This document shows positions 18,331-27,128 of a stretch of DNA of 64,000 bases, one piece after another. Each line of letters starts with the position of its first letter. Position 1 is the first letter of the stretch. Location of the stretch: assembly GCA_038131595.1 (NCBI GenBank), contig JAYPPR010000008.1, forward strand, positions 682,001-746,000, written 5' to 3'. Position numbers and translations under genes: made by a program. Source of the stretch: UBA9926 sp038131595. Lineage in GTDB: Bacteria; Pseudomonadota; Gammaproteobacteria; Pseudomonadales; Azotimanducaceae. Under the pieces are notes generated by a model. That model was not told the DNA's origin, ran no database searches, and worked only from the letters and a program-made list of their open reading frames with translations.

Positions 18331-21193
18331 TTAGTCTTTCTTCAATCTGAAAGACCAGAACACTCCTGCTCCAGCTTCGACCGTTACGGTCATCGAGTCG
18401 CTTCCCACGGTGAGTACATCGTAGGTGACCGACTCTGGCGTATCTGCAATGCTGCTAAGTTCTTGACCATTAACCGCTTTGGGAAGCGCGATATGCGATC
18501 CCAGACCGTTGATAGTCAGCGTGCCTGCGTCTGCATCGTAGTCAAAGCTGCCTGTGGTACTGCCGTCATGTGGCGCCACTGGCGCTGCGCACGCATCCGC
18601 TCCACCCTGCCACGCTTCGACGAATGTTTCGCCACCCATGGCATTCAAGAAGGTACCGTCCGCACCAAAATGCATGATGTCGTCGTACCAACAGGGACGA
18701 TCCGCTTCGACCGAAGCCCACCACTCAGTGCTTCCCGCTGACGGACCCACTCCGGCTCCGCCGTCGCCATCCAGCTTCCAGTTACCGCGAAGTGGGGAGT
18801 TGGATACACGCTTCAGATTGAACGTCCACCAAACGCCAGCCGCTGTCTCAACGGTAACCGTCATACTGTCGCCGTCCAGCGTCAACACTTGATAAGTGAT
18901 GAAGTCTGGCGTGTCAGCCACGCTTGCAAGCTCCTGACCATTCACTGCCTTGGGCAGTGCAACGTATGCGCCCTTGCCAAGCACGGTAAGCGTTCCAGCA
19001 TCCTCATCGTAGGTGTAGACCGCGTCTGCACTGCTATCGTGTGGTGCAACGGGTGCCGCGCAGGAATCTGCGCCGCCTTGCCATACCTCTACCCAAGTAT
19101 CATCACCATGAACATTGAGGAACGAACCATCGCCACCAAAGTCGTAGATGTCGTCGTACCAGCAAGGCCGGTCTGCTTCTACAGAGGCCCACCATTCCAT
19201 GCTACCTGCGGTCGGCCCGACGCCTGCCGCGCCATCACCATCAAGCTTCCACTTTCCAGCGAGCTTCACTTCCGGCACGCGGACTAGCCTGAACGACCAC
19301 CAAACCCCAGCGCCAGCTTCCACGGTGACCGTCATACTGTCCCCATCGAAGGTCAGCACGTCATAAGTGATCGATTCTGGCGTGTCTGCAATATTGCTCA
19401 GTTCGAGGCCGTTAACCGCCTTAGGCAGCGCGATATGCGAGCCGAGGCCATTGATCGTTAACTTACCGGCGTCAGCATCGTAGTCGAAGCTGCCAGTGGT
19501 ACTACCATCATGAGGTGCCACCGGTGTGGCGCATGCATCCGCGCCACCTTGCCACGCTTCGACAAATGTCTCGCCGCCCATGGCGTTCACAAAGGTGCCA
19601 TCAGCGCCGAAGTGCATAATGTCGTCGTACCAGCAGGGGCGATCTGCCTCAACCGAGGCCCACCATTCGGTGCTACCCGCCGATGGGCCCACACCTGCAG
19701 CCCCGTCACCATCAAGTTTCCAGTTACCCTTTAAGGGCGACGTTGAGACGCGCTTCAAGTTGAAACTCCACCAAACGCCTGCTGCAGTTTCCACCGTCAG
19801 GGACATGCTGTCCCCATCGAGCGTCGTGACCTGATAGGTGACGAAGTCAGGAGTGTCAGCAACACTGCTGAGCTCTTGGCCATTAACGGCTTTCGGCACC
19901 GCGAGGTACGCACCCTTACCCATCAACGTGAGGGTCGAAGCGTCCTCATCGTACGTGAATACGGCATCTGCGCTACCGTCATGAGGCGCAACAGGTGCTG
20001 CACAGCTGTCTGCACCGCCTTGCCAGCCCTCTACCCAGGTTGCATCACCGTGCACATTGCTGAACGAGCCATCAGCGCCAAAATCGTAAATATCGTCATA
20101 CCAGCAGGGTCGGTCTGCTTCGACTGACGCCCACCATTCCATGCTGCCCGCCGATGGGCCCACACCCGCAGCACCATCACCGTCAAGCTTCCACTTTCCT
20201 GCGAGAGGCGATGCTGGGACTCTAGCAAGCCTAAAGGTCCACCAAACACCAGGCCCTGTTTCCAGGGTAACGGTCATGGAATCACCATCGAGCGTCAGCA
20301 CCTGGTAAACCACGGAATCGGGCGTGTCCGCCGTGGTGGTGAGCTCTTGGCCATTCACCGCTTTAGGTAAGGGCAATGTGAGCGCCCTTTCCAGTAATGG
20401 TCAGCGTGCCCGCATCTTCATCATAAGTGTAGGTGCCAACGGTGCTGCCATCGTGTGGCGCCACTGGCGTTGCGCAACTGTCTGCCCCGCCCTGCCAGGC
20501 TTCAACAAACGTTTCATCACCCATGATATTGAGGAACGAACCGTCCTCACCAAACCGATGTACGTCGTCATACCAACAGGGGCGATCCGCTTCTACTGAC
20601 GCCCACCATTCGGTGCTACCCGCACTCGGTCCTACGCCTGCAGCCCCGTCACCGTCAAGGAGCCAGTCGCCGGCCAGCGTGCTGTCGCCGTCGGCGCATC
20701 CTTCAATACAATATTGAACCGCGCTACCGTCAGTAGTTGCCGAGACCATCGCACCGACTTCACCGCTCGTGTCTTGGAACGTGATTTCAAACGTGACATC
20801 ACCATCCACATCGAACTCTGTCATCATGCGCTTTGCGCGCCAGTTTCGGACATTCCCTGTCACTTCATCCGCAGGCACGCCGTTGATCGATACGCTTGGC
20901 TTCATGATCGCTTCGCTAGCAACGATATCGATCTGAATCTCTTGTTCGAGTTTTGCCTTTCCGTTTGGCTTCGGATCTCTGTCACGCGCCATTTTTATAG
21001 TGACTGACTCCAGCACTGGCGCCACTCCATCCGAAGCAGGCTCGGCCAGGTCATTGTTGGTAATCACCGCGTCGCTGCCCCCACACGCGGCAAGTGTTGC
21101 TAGGAGCGCGCCTAACAGACCGACTCTAACGAGCTCCGCCGCTTTGGACGGTGCGCGCCAAAGATTGTTCAAAATAGTTGCTGAATGCTCCAT
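18331..21193 (-). pseudogene. Lipoprotein of five tandem ~156-residue modules, one frameshift; putative surface glucan-binding protein
   Basis: The protein starts with a lipobox (TLAACGG) and an Ig-like N-terminal domain of about 120 residues, then has five copies of one module. Each module shows W.LDGDGAAGVGP, EWWASVEADRPCWYDD, a W..GWQGGAD.C stretch, PVAPHDGS, LPKAVNGQEL and a final GVWW.F.L. Two Cys per module are invariant and may pair. The same module precedes the GH16 domain of the enzyme at 24393-26441. One extra base near 20368 interrupts module 1; correction gives 953 residues. There are no enzymatic motifs. By analogy with modular lipoproteins of Bacteroidetes uptake loci, a surface glucan-binding role is inferred. 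The start at 21193 has GAGGGGAG upstream. Confidence 0.7.
18334..20680 (-). repeat. Five direct coding repeats of ~470 bases
   Basis: Successive copies of the LDGDGAAGVGP-coding segment lie near 18770, 19235, 19710, 20180 and 20655 on the plus-strand coordinates, about 470 apart. In protein order, modules 2 and 4 share YDFG.DGSF.NVHGD and modules 3 and 5 share MHFGADGTF.NAMGGETF, so a two-module block of about 940 bases was duplicated. Such repeats may recombine or mis-assemble. Confidence 0.88.
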
Positions 21194-21470
21194 AAACTCC
21201 CCTCAATGCCCTCCCGTCTACAATCGTGACAGGTATTTTTTGACCCCAGCATTGTCATTGGCCGCCTGTACAGCCTCCACCCCAAAACGTCGAATAGGGA
21301 GATATATGCGGTGAGACGGATGGAGGTTTAGCTCCCGATTCGCTTGTCATTTCGAGACGGAAAAGCACCCGTCTCTGGCAGCTGGGGTAGGCAAGGAGAG
21401 TACACAATGGCCAGCGCTTGATAAGTTCTCAGTTGCGGCTTGACGATTCGCTCGCAACGGCCGTTTTGCA

Positions 21471-22019
21471 TTAGATTTCGGCTGGCTCCGCCAGAGCCTT
21501 GATCACACATTGGAGCAATTCTTCTACTGACAGCCGAATATCCAGACGAGTTGCACGACTGGGCAGCTCTAAATCCCGCAGCTGGCTCTGCAACATCTCT
21601 GCGCCCATAAAATGACCTGAACGAGACCGGAGCCGCGACGCGATTAAATCACTCGGCCCATGGAGGTGGAACCAACGGGCGCTCGGCGCCGCTTCCTCAA
21701 GTAATGCGCGATAGGACTGTTTTAATGCAGAGCAAGCGAGGACGCAGCGCTCGCCTCTACCCTGGTGGTCTCTCAGCAACTGACTCAAATCCTCTAACCA
21801 CGGCCACCGGTCAGCATCCGTTAGCGGCACTCCGCTTCGCATTTTTCTGAGATTTGCTTCGGGATGGAAATCATCAGCGTCGAGAAACGCCCAGCCTGTT
21901 GCCTCGGCAAGCGCACTCCCCACGACGGATTTACCTGTACCGGCCACCCCCATCATCACAACGACGGGTGCGACAGGCCCTCTTAACCCGGTAATGACCA
22001 AACTCCCATTCCTTGCCAT
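21471..22019 (-). CDS. gntK: Gluconokinase (GntK type)
   Basis: The 182-residue protein has a P-loop GVAGTGKS at residues 24-31, the gluconate kinase signature FLDADDFHPEANLRKMRSGVPLTDADRWPWL, and VLACSALKQSYR. It phosphorylates D-gluconate to 6-phosphogluconate for the Entner-Doudoroff or pentose phosphate routes. The length is normal for the short GntK family. It lies upstream of the repeat lipoprotein on the same strand, 277 bases away, and is divergent from the sugar symporter. Gluconate may come from glucose oxidation linked to the glucan locus. Confidence 0.92.
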   Translation of the reverse strand: MARNGSLVITGLRGPVAPVVVMMGVAGTGKSVVGSALAEATGWAFLDADDFHPEANLRKMRSGVPLTDADRWPWLEDLSQLLRDHQGRGERCVLACSALKQSYRALLEEAAPSARWFHLHGPSDLIASRLRSRSGHFMGAEMLQSQLRDLELPSRATRLDIRLSVEELLQCVIKALAEPAEI

Positions 22020-22424
22020 CCCATCATTACTTGATCGCCTTTACTTAGTCGTTTTTATTAGCCGCTTTGTTCGTCGGCCGGTGTATTCATTGTCGGCTTA
22101 AGTCGACTTCAGATTCTCTCGATCTAACCCCACATCGGGTCACGACTTATCGCGGACCCCAAACGATTGCTCGATGCCTCAGCAAAAGCTTGCAGGCCGC
22201 CAGACAGACAGCGCACCGCCTACCCCTCTAGTCGGACAAACGGGCCATTTTACCGCAGCTTTCTAGCACTTAGCCCTGTCTTGGTGCGTTACTCAGCCTC
22301 TCATCGCCCACAAATGGCGCGGCGCATGCACCAACGATTAACGAATCGTCACGTTGCCATGGATCATTCTGGCAGTGACAATGCCAACCGTTGATCGCGA
22401 CTCGAGCAAGAAGGATACAAAAAC
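22020..22424. other. Divergent intergenic region, gntK / symporter
   Basis: This 405-base spacer holds the promoters of two divergent genes. No open frame in it looks coding, and no clear copy of the TGACAACGTTGTCA palindrome was found; the closest is a weak 9 of 14 match near 22348. Confidence 0.4.
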
Positions 22425-23822
22425 ATGACCTCGAACATGGCTAATGCTGAAGCGCTAAGCTTCAAGGAAAAGTTGGGTTATGGACTCGGCGATGGTGCAT
22501 CCAATTTTTTCTTTCAGGTCTTCAACATCTTTTTGCTCTACTACTACACCGACGTGTTTGGGCTCTCCCCTGCAGCGGTTGGAACCATGTTCTTGGTTAC
22601 AAAAATTGTGGATACAGTGACCGATCCCATGATGGGGATCATTGGCGACCGAACCGAGACGCGATGGGGAAAGTTTCGACCGTATCTGCTGTGGATGGCC
22701 ATCCCGTATGGTCTTTGCGGCTACCTCATGTTCGCGAATCCAGACCTGTCAGATTCTGGCAAGCTCATCTACGCCTACGTCACCTACACCCTCATGATGC
22801 TCGCGTATACGGCCATTAATGTTCCTTACTCAGCACTCATGGGCGTCATTTCGCCCTCGTCGATTGAGCGAACTAAAGTGTCGAGCTATCGATTCTTTTG
22901 CGCCTTTCTTGCTGGCTGGGCGATATCTACGCTCGTACCGACACTAAAGGATCAGCTCGGTGGCGGTGATGAAGCCATGGCTTTCCAGATCCTGATGGGT
23001 GTATTCGCCGTCATTTCGGTGGGGATGTTTTGGATTTGCTTTGCGACCACCAAAGAACGGGTGGTCCCACCCAAGCAGCCATCGGACTTGCGAGCCGATT
23101 TCAGAGCATTGCTCGACAATGGCCCCTGGCTCGTCCTGTTCGTCGCCGCTATTTTCACCCTGATGTCGGTCGCCATCAGAGCTGGCGGCACCATGTATTA
23201 CTTCAAGTACTTCGTAGGCACCGGTGATACCCCGGTATTTTGGATACTGAACCAAACTTCCGTATTTTTGTCGCTCGGAACATTGGGCATGTTGGTAGGG
23301 ATCACCATGACTCGGTGGCTAGTGGAGCGATTTGAAAAGCGAGACCTTCTTATCGTGCTTTCGCTCCTCAACGCGGCAAGTTTCATTGCATTCTTTTTCG
23401 TGCCCCCGGAAGCGTTTTGGACAATGGTCATCGTCAATGTCATAGGGTCTGTCATTAACGGCCCAACCCCAGCATTGGTGTGGGCCATGTATGCCGACAC
23501 CGCTGACTATGGCGAGTGGAAAACTGGAAGAAGAACCACAGGCCTCGTCTTCTCCGCCGTCCAATTTGCTCAAAAATTTGGCTTGGCGATTGGTGCCGCC
23601 TTGTCAGGCTACATTCTTGCGTTATATGGCTTTGTCGCCAATCAGGACCAAACAGAGGATGCACTACTCGGAATTCGTTTGATGTTTACAATTTTCCCAG
23701 CGGTACTTTCCATCCTAGCCACCATTGCCGTTTGGTTTTATCGCATTGATCGCGCGACACTCGAGGCCGTGGAACGGGAATTAGCAGAAAAGCATTCGGA
23801 GACTTATTACCCGAATCGCTGA
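22425..23822 (+). CDS. Sugar:cation symporter (GPH family, MFS)
   Basis: The 465-residue protein has about twelve membrane segments and the GPH signature YGLGDGASNFFF near the N-terminus, followed by DTVTDPMMGIIGDRTETRWGKFRP, the family's conserved cytoplasmic loop. GPH members bring in glycosides, pentoses or hexuronides with Na+ or H+. The RBS GAAGGAT precedes the ATG. It stands between gluconokinase and the second GH16 gene, so it likely moves glucose or short beta-glucosides from the periplasm to the cytoplasm, where the signal-less GH3 enzyme could act. Confidence 0.9.
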   Translation: MTSNMANAEALSFKEKLGYGLGDGASNFFFQVFNIFLLYYYTDVFGLSPAAVGTMFLVTKIVDTVTDPMMGIIGDRTETRWGKFRPYLLWMAIPYGLCGYLMFANPDLSDSGKLIYAYVTYTLMMLAYTAINVPYSALMGVISPSSIERTKVSSYRFFCAFLAGWAISTLVPTLKDQLGGGDEAMAFQILMGVFAVISVGMFWICFATTKERVVPPKQPSDLRADFRALLDNGPWLVLFVAAIFTLMSVAIRAGGTMYYFKYFVGTGDTPVFWILNQTSVFLSLGTLGMLVGITMTRWLVERFEKRDLLIVLSLLNAASFIAFFFVPPEAFWTMVIVNVIGSVINGPTPALVWAMYADTADYGEWKTGRRTTGLVFSAVQFAQKFGLAIGAALSGYILALYGFVANQDQTEDALLGIRLMFTIFPAVLSILATIAVWFYRIDRATLEAVERELAEKHSETYYPNR

Positions 23823-24392
23823 GGGGCGGTAGCCATTGACCACCGCTTCTATTGCTAAACGGCTCGCTGCACGAACTGCGTATCCGTGAGACGCCCTTGC
23901 GGCACAGATTTTAAATCAAGGATTCGTTGGCGTTTTGGCTCAAGACAGTCTTTTGTCTCGGCAAAGTTGTTTTACCCTGAGCAAGCCTCTGAGCCTTGTA
24001 CTCGCTCCGAGGCTACAACGTGGAAGAGCACGCGTGATCCCGACTCTGTTTGCCTGGCTCTCCGAACATATTGCTTGGCGTCAGGAGCACCCAACCAATG
24101 GACAGACAAGTCCCTAACAAGACCGTTGGGGCAAGTAGCTAGTCGCAGACCGCACCCTACGACCTCTCTTTCGGGGAGCTGCAATGAGGTAGTGATTGCA
24201 GTAGTTCGCAGTTCAGTTCGCAGTTCGCAGTTCGCAGTTCGCAAAGCGCAGTTCGCAGTTCGCAGTTCGCAGTTCGCAGTTCGCAGTTCGTTCGCCAAAG
24301 GATTTTACGATTCGACCACCGATCACAAGTGCTTTTGGCCAAATAGATCTCTCGGCGCTTACGCAGTAACGCATTTATAGCCAGATCGAGCC
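23823..24392. other. 570-base intergenic region with heptamer array
   Basis: No gene is supported. Long open frames on both strands arise partly because a 7-base repeat lacks stops in all frames. The array is listed separately. The rest holds the 3' ends of two convergent genes with no clear terminator. Confidence 0.5.
24204..24290. repeat. Tandem heptamer GTTCGCA, about 12 units
   Basis: Ten exact GTTCGCA units occur at 24204-24210, 24216-24243 and 24251-24285. They are interrupted by a shortened GTTCA (24211-24215) and a variant AAGCGCA (24244-24250), and end in a partial copy. This is a simple slippage-prone VNTR between convergent genes. It has no spacers, so it is not a CRISPR. Confidence 0.95.
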
Positions 24393-26441
24393 CTACTCGA
24401 CGGGCTGAAAGATTCGGATGTAGTCGACAATCATTTCCTGAGGAAAGACGACGTCATCATTTGCCGGGTCTGGGTAACCCGGCCAGTTACCACCAACCGC
24501 AACGTTCATGATCAGGAAAAATGATTTCCTAAACGGTGCAAGGTTTGCAGAATCGTCGAGCGCCATTTCATGGTAGACCTCATCATCAACCAGCCAAGTG
24601 AGCTTGTCGGCCGTCCAAATCAGACTGAATACGTGGTATTCGCCGAAGAAAGAGCCGCTCTCTAAATCAAACGCCCCTCCGAACATCGCCGGACTATACG
24701 GTGCGCTGACGCCGCCATTATTCCAGTGGGCTGTCCCATAGACGCGCTGATCATTGTTTCCAACGAGTTCCATGATGTCGATTTCGCCGCTCATCGGCCA
24801 ACCAACCTCTGTGAAATTAGCGCCCAGCATCCAGATCGCAGGCCAGAGGCCCTGCCCTTTGGGCAATGCGGCTCTCACGTCGACTCGGCCATACTGAAAA
24901 TCAAAACGCCCTTGTGACTTGATCCGGCTCGAGGTGTATGACTTACCCGCCAAGTCTTCGGATCGAGCCCTGATTGTTAGAACACCATCCCGAACCAGAA
25001 CGTTACGATCCGTATAAAACTGAGATTCATTGTTGCCCCAACCACTATTCCCCGTTCCGATGTCAAAGGTCCAATTTGCTTCGTCGAGCTCGGTACCATC
25101 GAACTCATCTGCGAATAGCAAGTCGTAGCCATCATACGCGGTTGGAGATTCGGCACCTTCAAGCATTGGCACGGTCCAATCCTCGAACACATCAACCGTT
25201 TGCGCCTGCTCGTTCTCACTCCATGGGCGGAGACGGAAGGTCCAATGAACGTTGCCTCCTGCTTGGACGTAAATAACGAGTTGATCCTCCTCAAGGACAT
25301 CGATTTGATACGTCACAGATTCCGGTGCATTGGCGGGGGATTTGAGCTCCGCTCCATTCACTGCCTTGGGCAAGCCAATATAGGCACCACGGCCAATCAG
25401 TTCTATCGTTTGAGCAGATTCATCCAACACATAAGTGGCCGACGCAGAGCCATCGTGTGGCGCGACTGGAGTGCCGCATTGAAAATTTGCTCCCTGCCAG
25501 TCCTCTAGAAAGGTCTCTTCCCCGTGCTCGTTCAAAAACGCTCCACCAGCCGTGAATTCATACACGTCATCGAACCAGCAGGGGCGATTATACGGACCGC
25601 TATTATTCACCTCGTCTTTAGATGACCACCACTCGTCACTACCCGGACTAGGACCAACAGACGCAGCGCCATCACCATCGAGCTGCCAGCGGCCAATCAA
25701 TTTGGCCAGCGCTGATGTCTGAACAATAACGATCCGCTGAGCGACACCCGTTTCCCCTTCGGAGTCGGCGACTTGATAAGTAACCGTGTAGGTTCCCGGC
25801 GTATCGTTTTGAACGATCGCGTCCCAATCACTAACGACATTTTCGCTTAAGTCACCATCCTCTCTATCAGCTGCCGTTGCGCCAGGGTCACTTAACGTCT
25901 CTCCTTGGGTGAGCGTAATTTCGCTAGCACCCTGTAGGGTCACGAGCGGCGCACGATTTTCAAGAAAATCAACAATCCCATCGTTATCCGCATCAGAAAT
26001 CTGCTCGAGGAAATTGGTCAGTTGCTGACTGGTTGCCCTGGCAGCCTCGTCGCTCACTGCGCCTTGGGCAAGCGCCTGGCCCTCAAATCCGAACAGGAAG
26101 CGGATGATCAAGAGCCCGTCAGTGAGCGGTCTTGCGGCACCATCGCCATCGATATCGAGATCCTGAAGGTTCGCACGAATATAATCGCCTATCTCAGATC
26201 GTGTCGCGGTTTCGGACACTGCGCCGGCCAGCAAAGCTTCTTCCTCAAATCCAAACAGTGCTCGAATGATGAGTAGTCCGTCCGTCAACGCATCTTGCTC
26301 ACCGCTACCATCCACATCCAGGGTGAATCTCGTGCCGCTCGTCTCAAGCTCTGCGCTTGCCAGCGCAGTAGTGCAGGTCGCGCTTACTAGAAGGAGTAAG
26401 GAGACAATGAGATATCGAAAAGTATTGAGGCTGAAAGGCAT
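24393..26441 (-). CDS. Multidomain GH16 endo-beta-1,3-glucanase (laminarinase-like)
   Basis: In order, the 682-residue protein has a signal peptide (MPFSLNTFRYLIVSLLLL..ALASA), two dockerin-like calcium repeats (LDVDGSGEQDALTDGLLIIR and DIDGDGAARPLTDGLLIIR, each followed by FGFE), a DUF5011-type Ig domain (APLVTLQGASEITLTQGE), one copy of the module found five times in the lipoprotein at 18331-21193, and a GH16 catalytic domain with GEIDIMELVG (nucleophile and acid/base Glu). It should cut internal beta-1,3-glucan bonds outside the cell or in the periplasm. The internal ATG at 26441 is chosen because it begins the signal peptide; the frame to 26513 adds a non-signal extension. It is monocistronic. 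Confidence 0.9.
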   Translation of the reverse strand: MPFSLNTFRYLIVSLLLLVSATCTTALASAELETSGTRFTLDVDGSGEQDALTDGLLIIRALFGFEEEALLAGAVSETATRSEIGDYIRANLQDLDIDGDGAARPLTDGLLIIRFLFGFEGQALAQGAVSDEAARATSQQLTNFLEQISDADNDGIVDFLENRAPLVTLQGASEITLTQGETLSDPGATAADREDGDLSENVVSDWDAIVQNDTPGTYTVTYQVADSEGETGVAQRIVIVQTSALAKLIGRWQLDGDGAASVGPSPGSDEWWSSKDEVNNSGPYNRPCWFDDVYEFTAGGAFLNEHGEETFLEDWQGANFQCGTPVAPHDGSASATYVLDESAQTIELIGRGAYIGLPKAVNGAELKSPANAPESVTYQIDVLEEDQLVIYVQAGGNVHWTFRLRPWSENEQAQTVDVFEDWTVPMLEGAESPTAYDGYDLLFADEFDGTELDEANWTFDIGTGNSGWGNNESQFYTDRNVLVRDGVLTIRARSEDLAGKSYTSSRIKSQGRFDFQYGRVDVRAALPKGQGLWPAIWMLGANFTEVGWPMSGEIDIMELVGNNDQRVYGTAHWNNGGVSAPYSPAMFGGAFDLESGSFFGEYHVFSLIWTADKLTWLVDDEVYHEMALDDSANLAPFRKSFFLIMNVAVGGNWPGYPDPANDDVVFPQEMIVDYIRIFQPVE

Positions 26442-26513
26442 ATCAAGCGCCCTATTGTGGACCGCGGAGCACCCTAACTGCTTCCCTCCAAGGGGGGACG
26501 TTCGATCCGTCAA

Positions 26514-26785
26514 GGGGGTATCGAAGTGCGATGAGTGTTCCTTTTTGTAAGCTTACAGGGCTATCACTCTGCTCGAGCAAACGCACCATCAAGCTACTTA
26601 TTCCAAGTCCGCTGATCAAAATGACGAGCCGCCTAGCCAGCAGCACTTGACCACATCCCCACTCAGGGCTGTCGTAACGCGCGAAAGGCATTGGGGTTCA
26701 GCGACTCCGCGACACGGTCAGTCTACAACGGGCGTTGGAGTGGTTGCACTCATGAAAATTTGCCCGTGACCAAGGTGCAGCAATG
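26514..26785. other. Intergenic region upstream of the second GH16 gene
   Basis: It holds the 5' leader of the GH16 gene and the 3' end of the small membrane protein. The minus-strand open frame here (26452-26691) resembles no family and overlaps the GH16 start. No operator-like palindrome was seen. Confidence 0.35.
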
Positions 26786-27110
26786 TTAAGGAATCAAAGC
26801 CGGAGCAATGAACCAGGCAAAGACGACAAGCCCATAACCACCCACCCAGCGATGATACGTTCTGATTAAATCGAGGCGCCTGAACTTCTTCTTCCTCGCG
26901 GCTCTCTCTAATGATGTTGCACATCATTAGATCAAACCCAATCAAAATCACGAATATAGGCACCACTGCGGGGATCACTCCGCCGAACACGAGATCCCAT
27001 GTCGCCGTGTAATCAGGCCCATCAGCGATAGGCAGCAGCGTTGCACTCACAATGGTCGCTATGTGAAGGCCCTGCCTTAAAAGCCCGATGGTTCGCCACT
27101 TATCCAGCAC
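26786..27110 (-). pseudogene. Small membrane protein downstream of ychF, frameshifted
   Basis: The first part has two membrane segments (LHIATIVSATLLP and VFGGVIPAVVPIFVILIGFDLMM). As read, the frame runs on to 26718 with an unlikely Cys/His-rich tail. One extra base near 26885-26910 restores KKKFRRLDLIRTYHRWVGGY followed by a third hydrophobic segment (GLVVFAWFIAPALIP) and a stop at 26786-26788, giving 107 residues. A basic loop followed by a terminal membrane helix is much more natural. It starts 18 bases after ychF stops. The function is unknown; I know similar small membrane proteins only as hypothetical. Confidence 0.55.
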
Positions 27111-27128
27111 AATCTATTCTCAACACCG

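Noticed and set aside
18331..20376. Separate 681-codon gene starting with MPLPKAVNGQEL
   Set aside because: Its start lies in the middle of repeat module 1 and the preceding frame supplies the missing half plus a lipoprotein signal, so it is the continuation of one gene after a one-base shift.
24204..24290. Possible CRISPR array
   Set aside because: Units are 7 bases with no spacers and no cas genes nearby, so it is a simple tandem repeat.
23886..24380. Open frame of 164 codons containing repeated VRSSQFA
   Set aside because: The repeat peptide comes from the stop-free GTTCGCA heptamer array; open frames appear on both strands for the same reason and nothing resembles a protein family.
26452..26691. 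Open frame of 79 codons upstream of the second GH16 gene
   Set aside because: It overlaps the GH16 start region on the same strand, lacks an RBS and has no family likeness.
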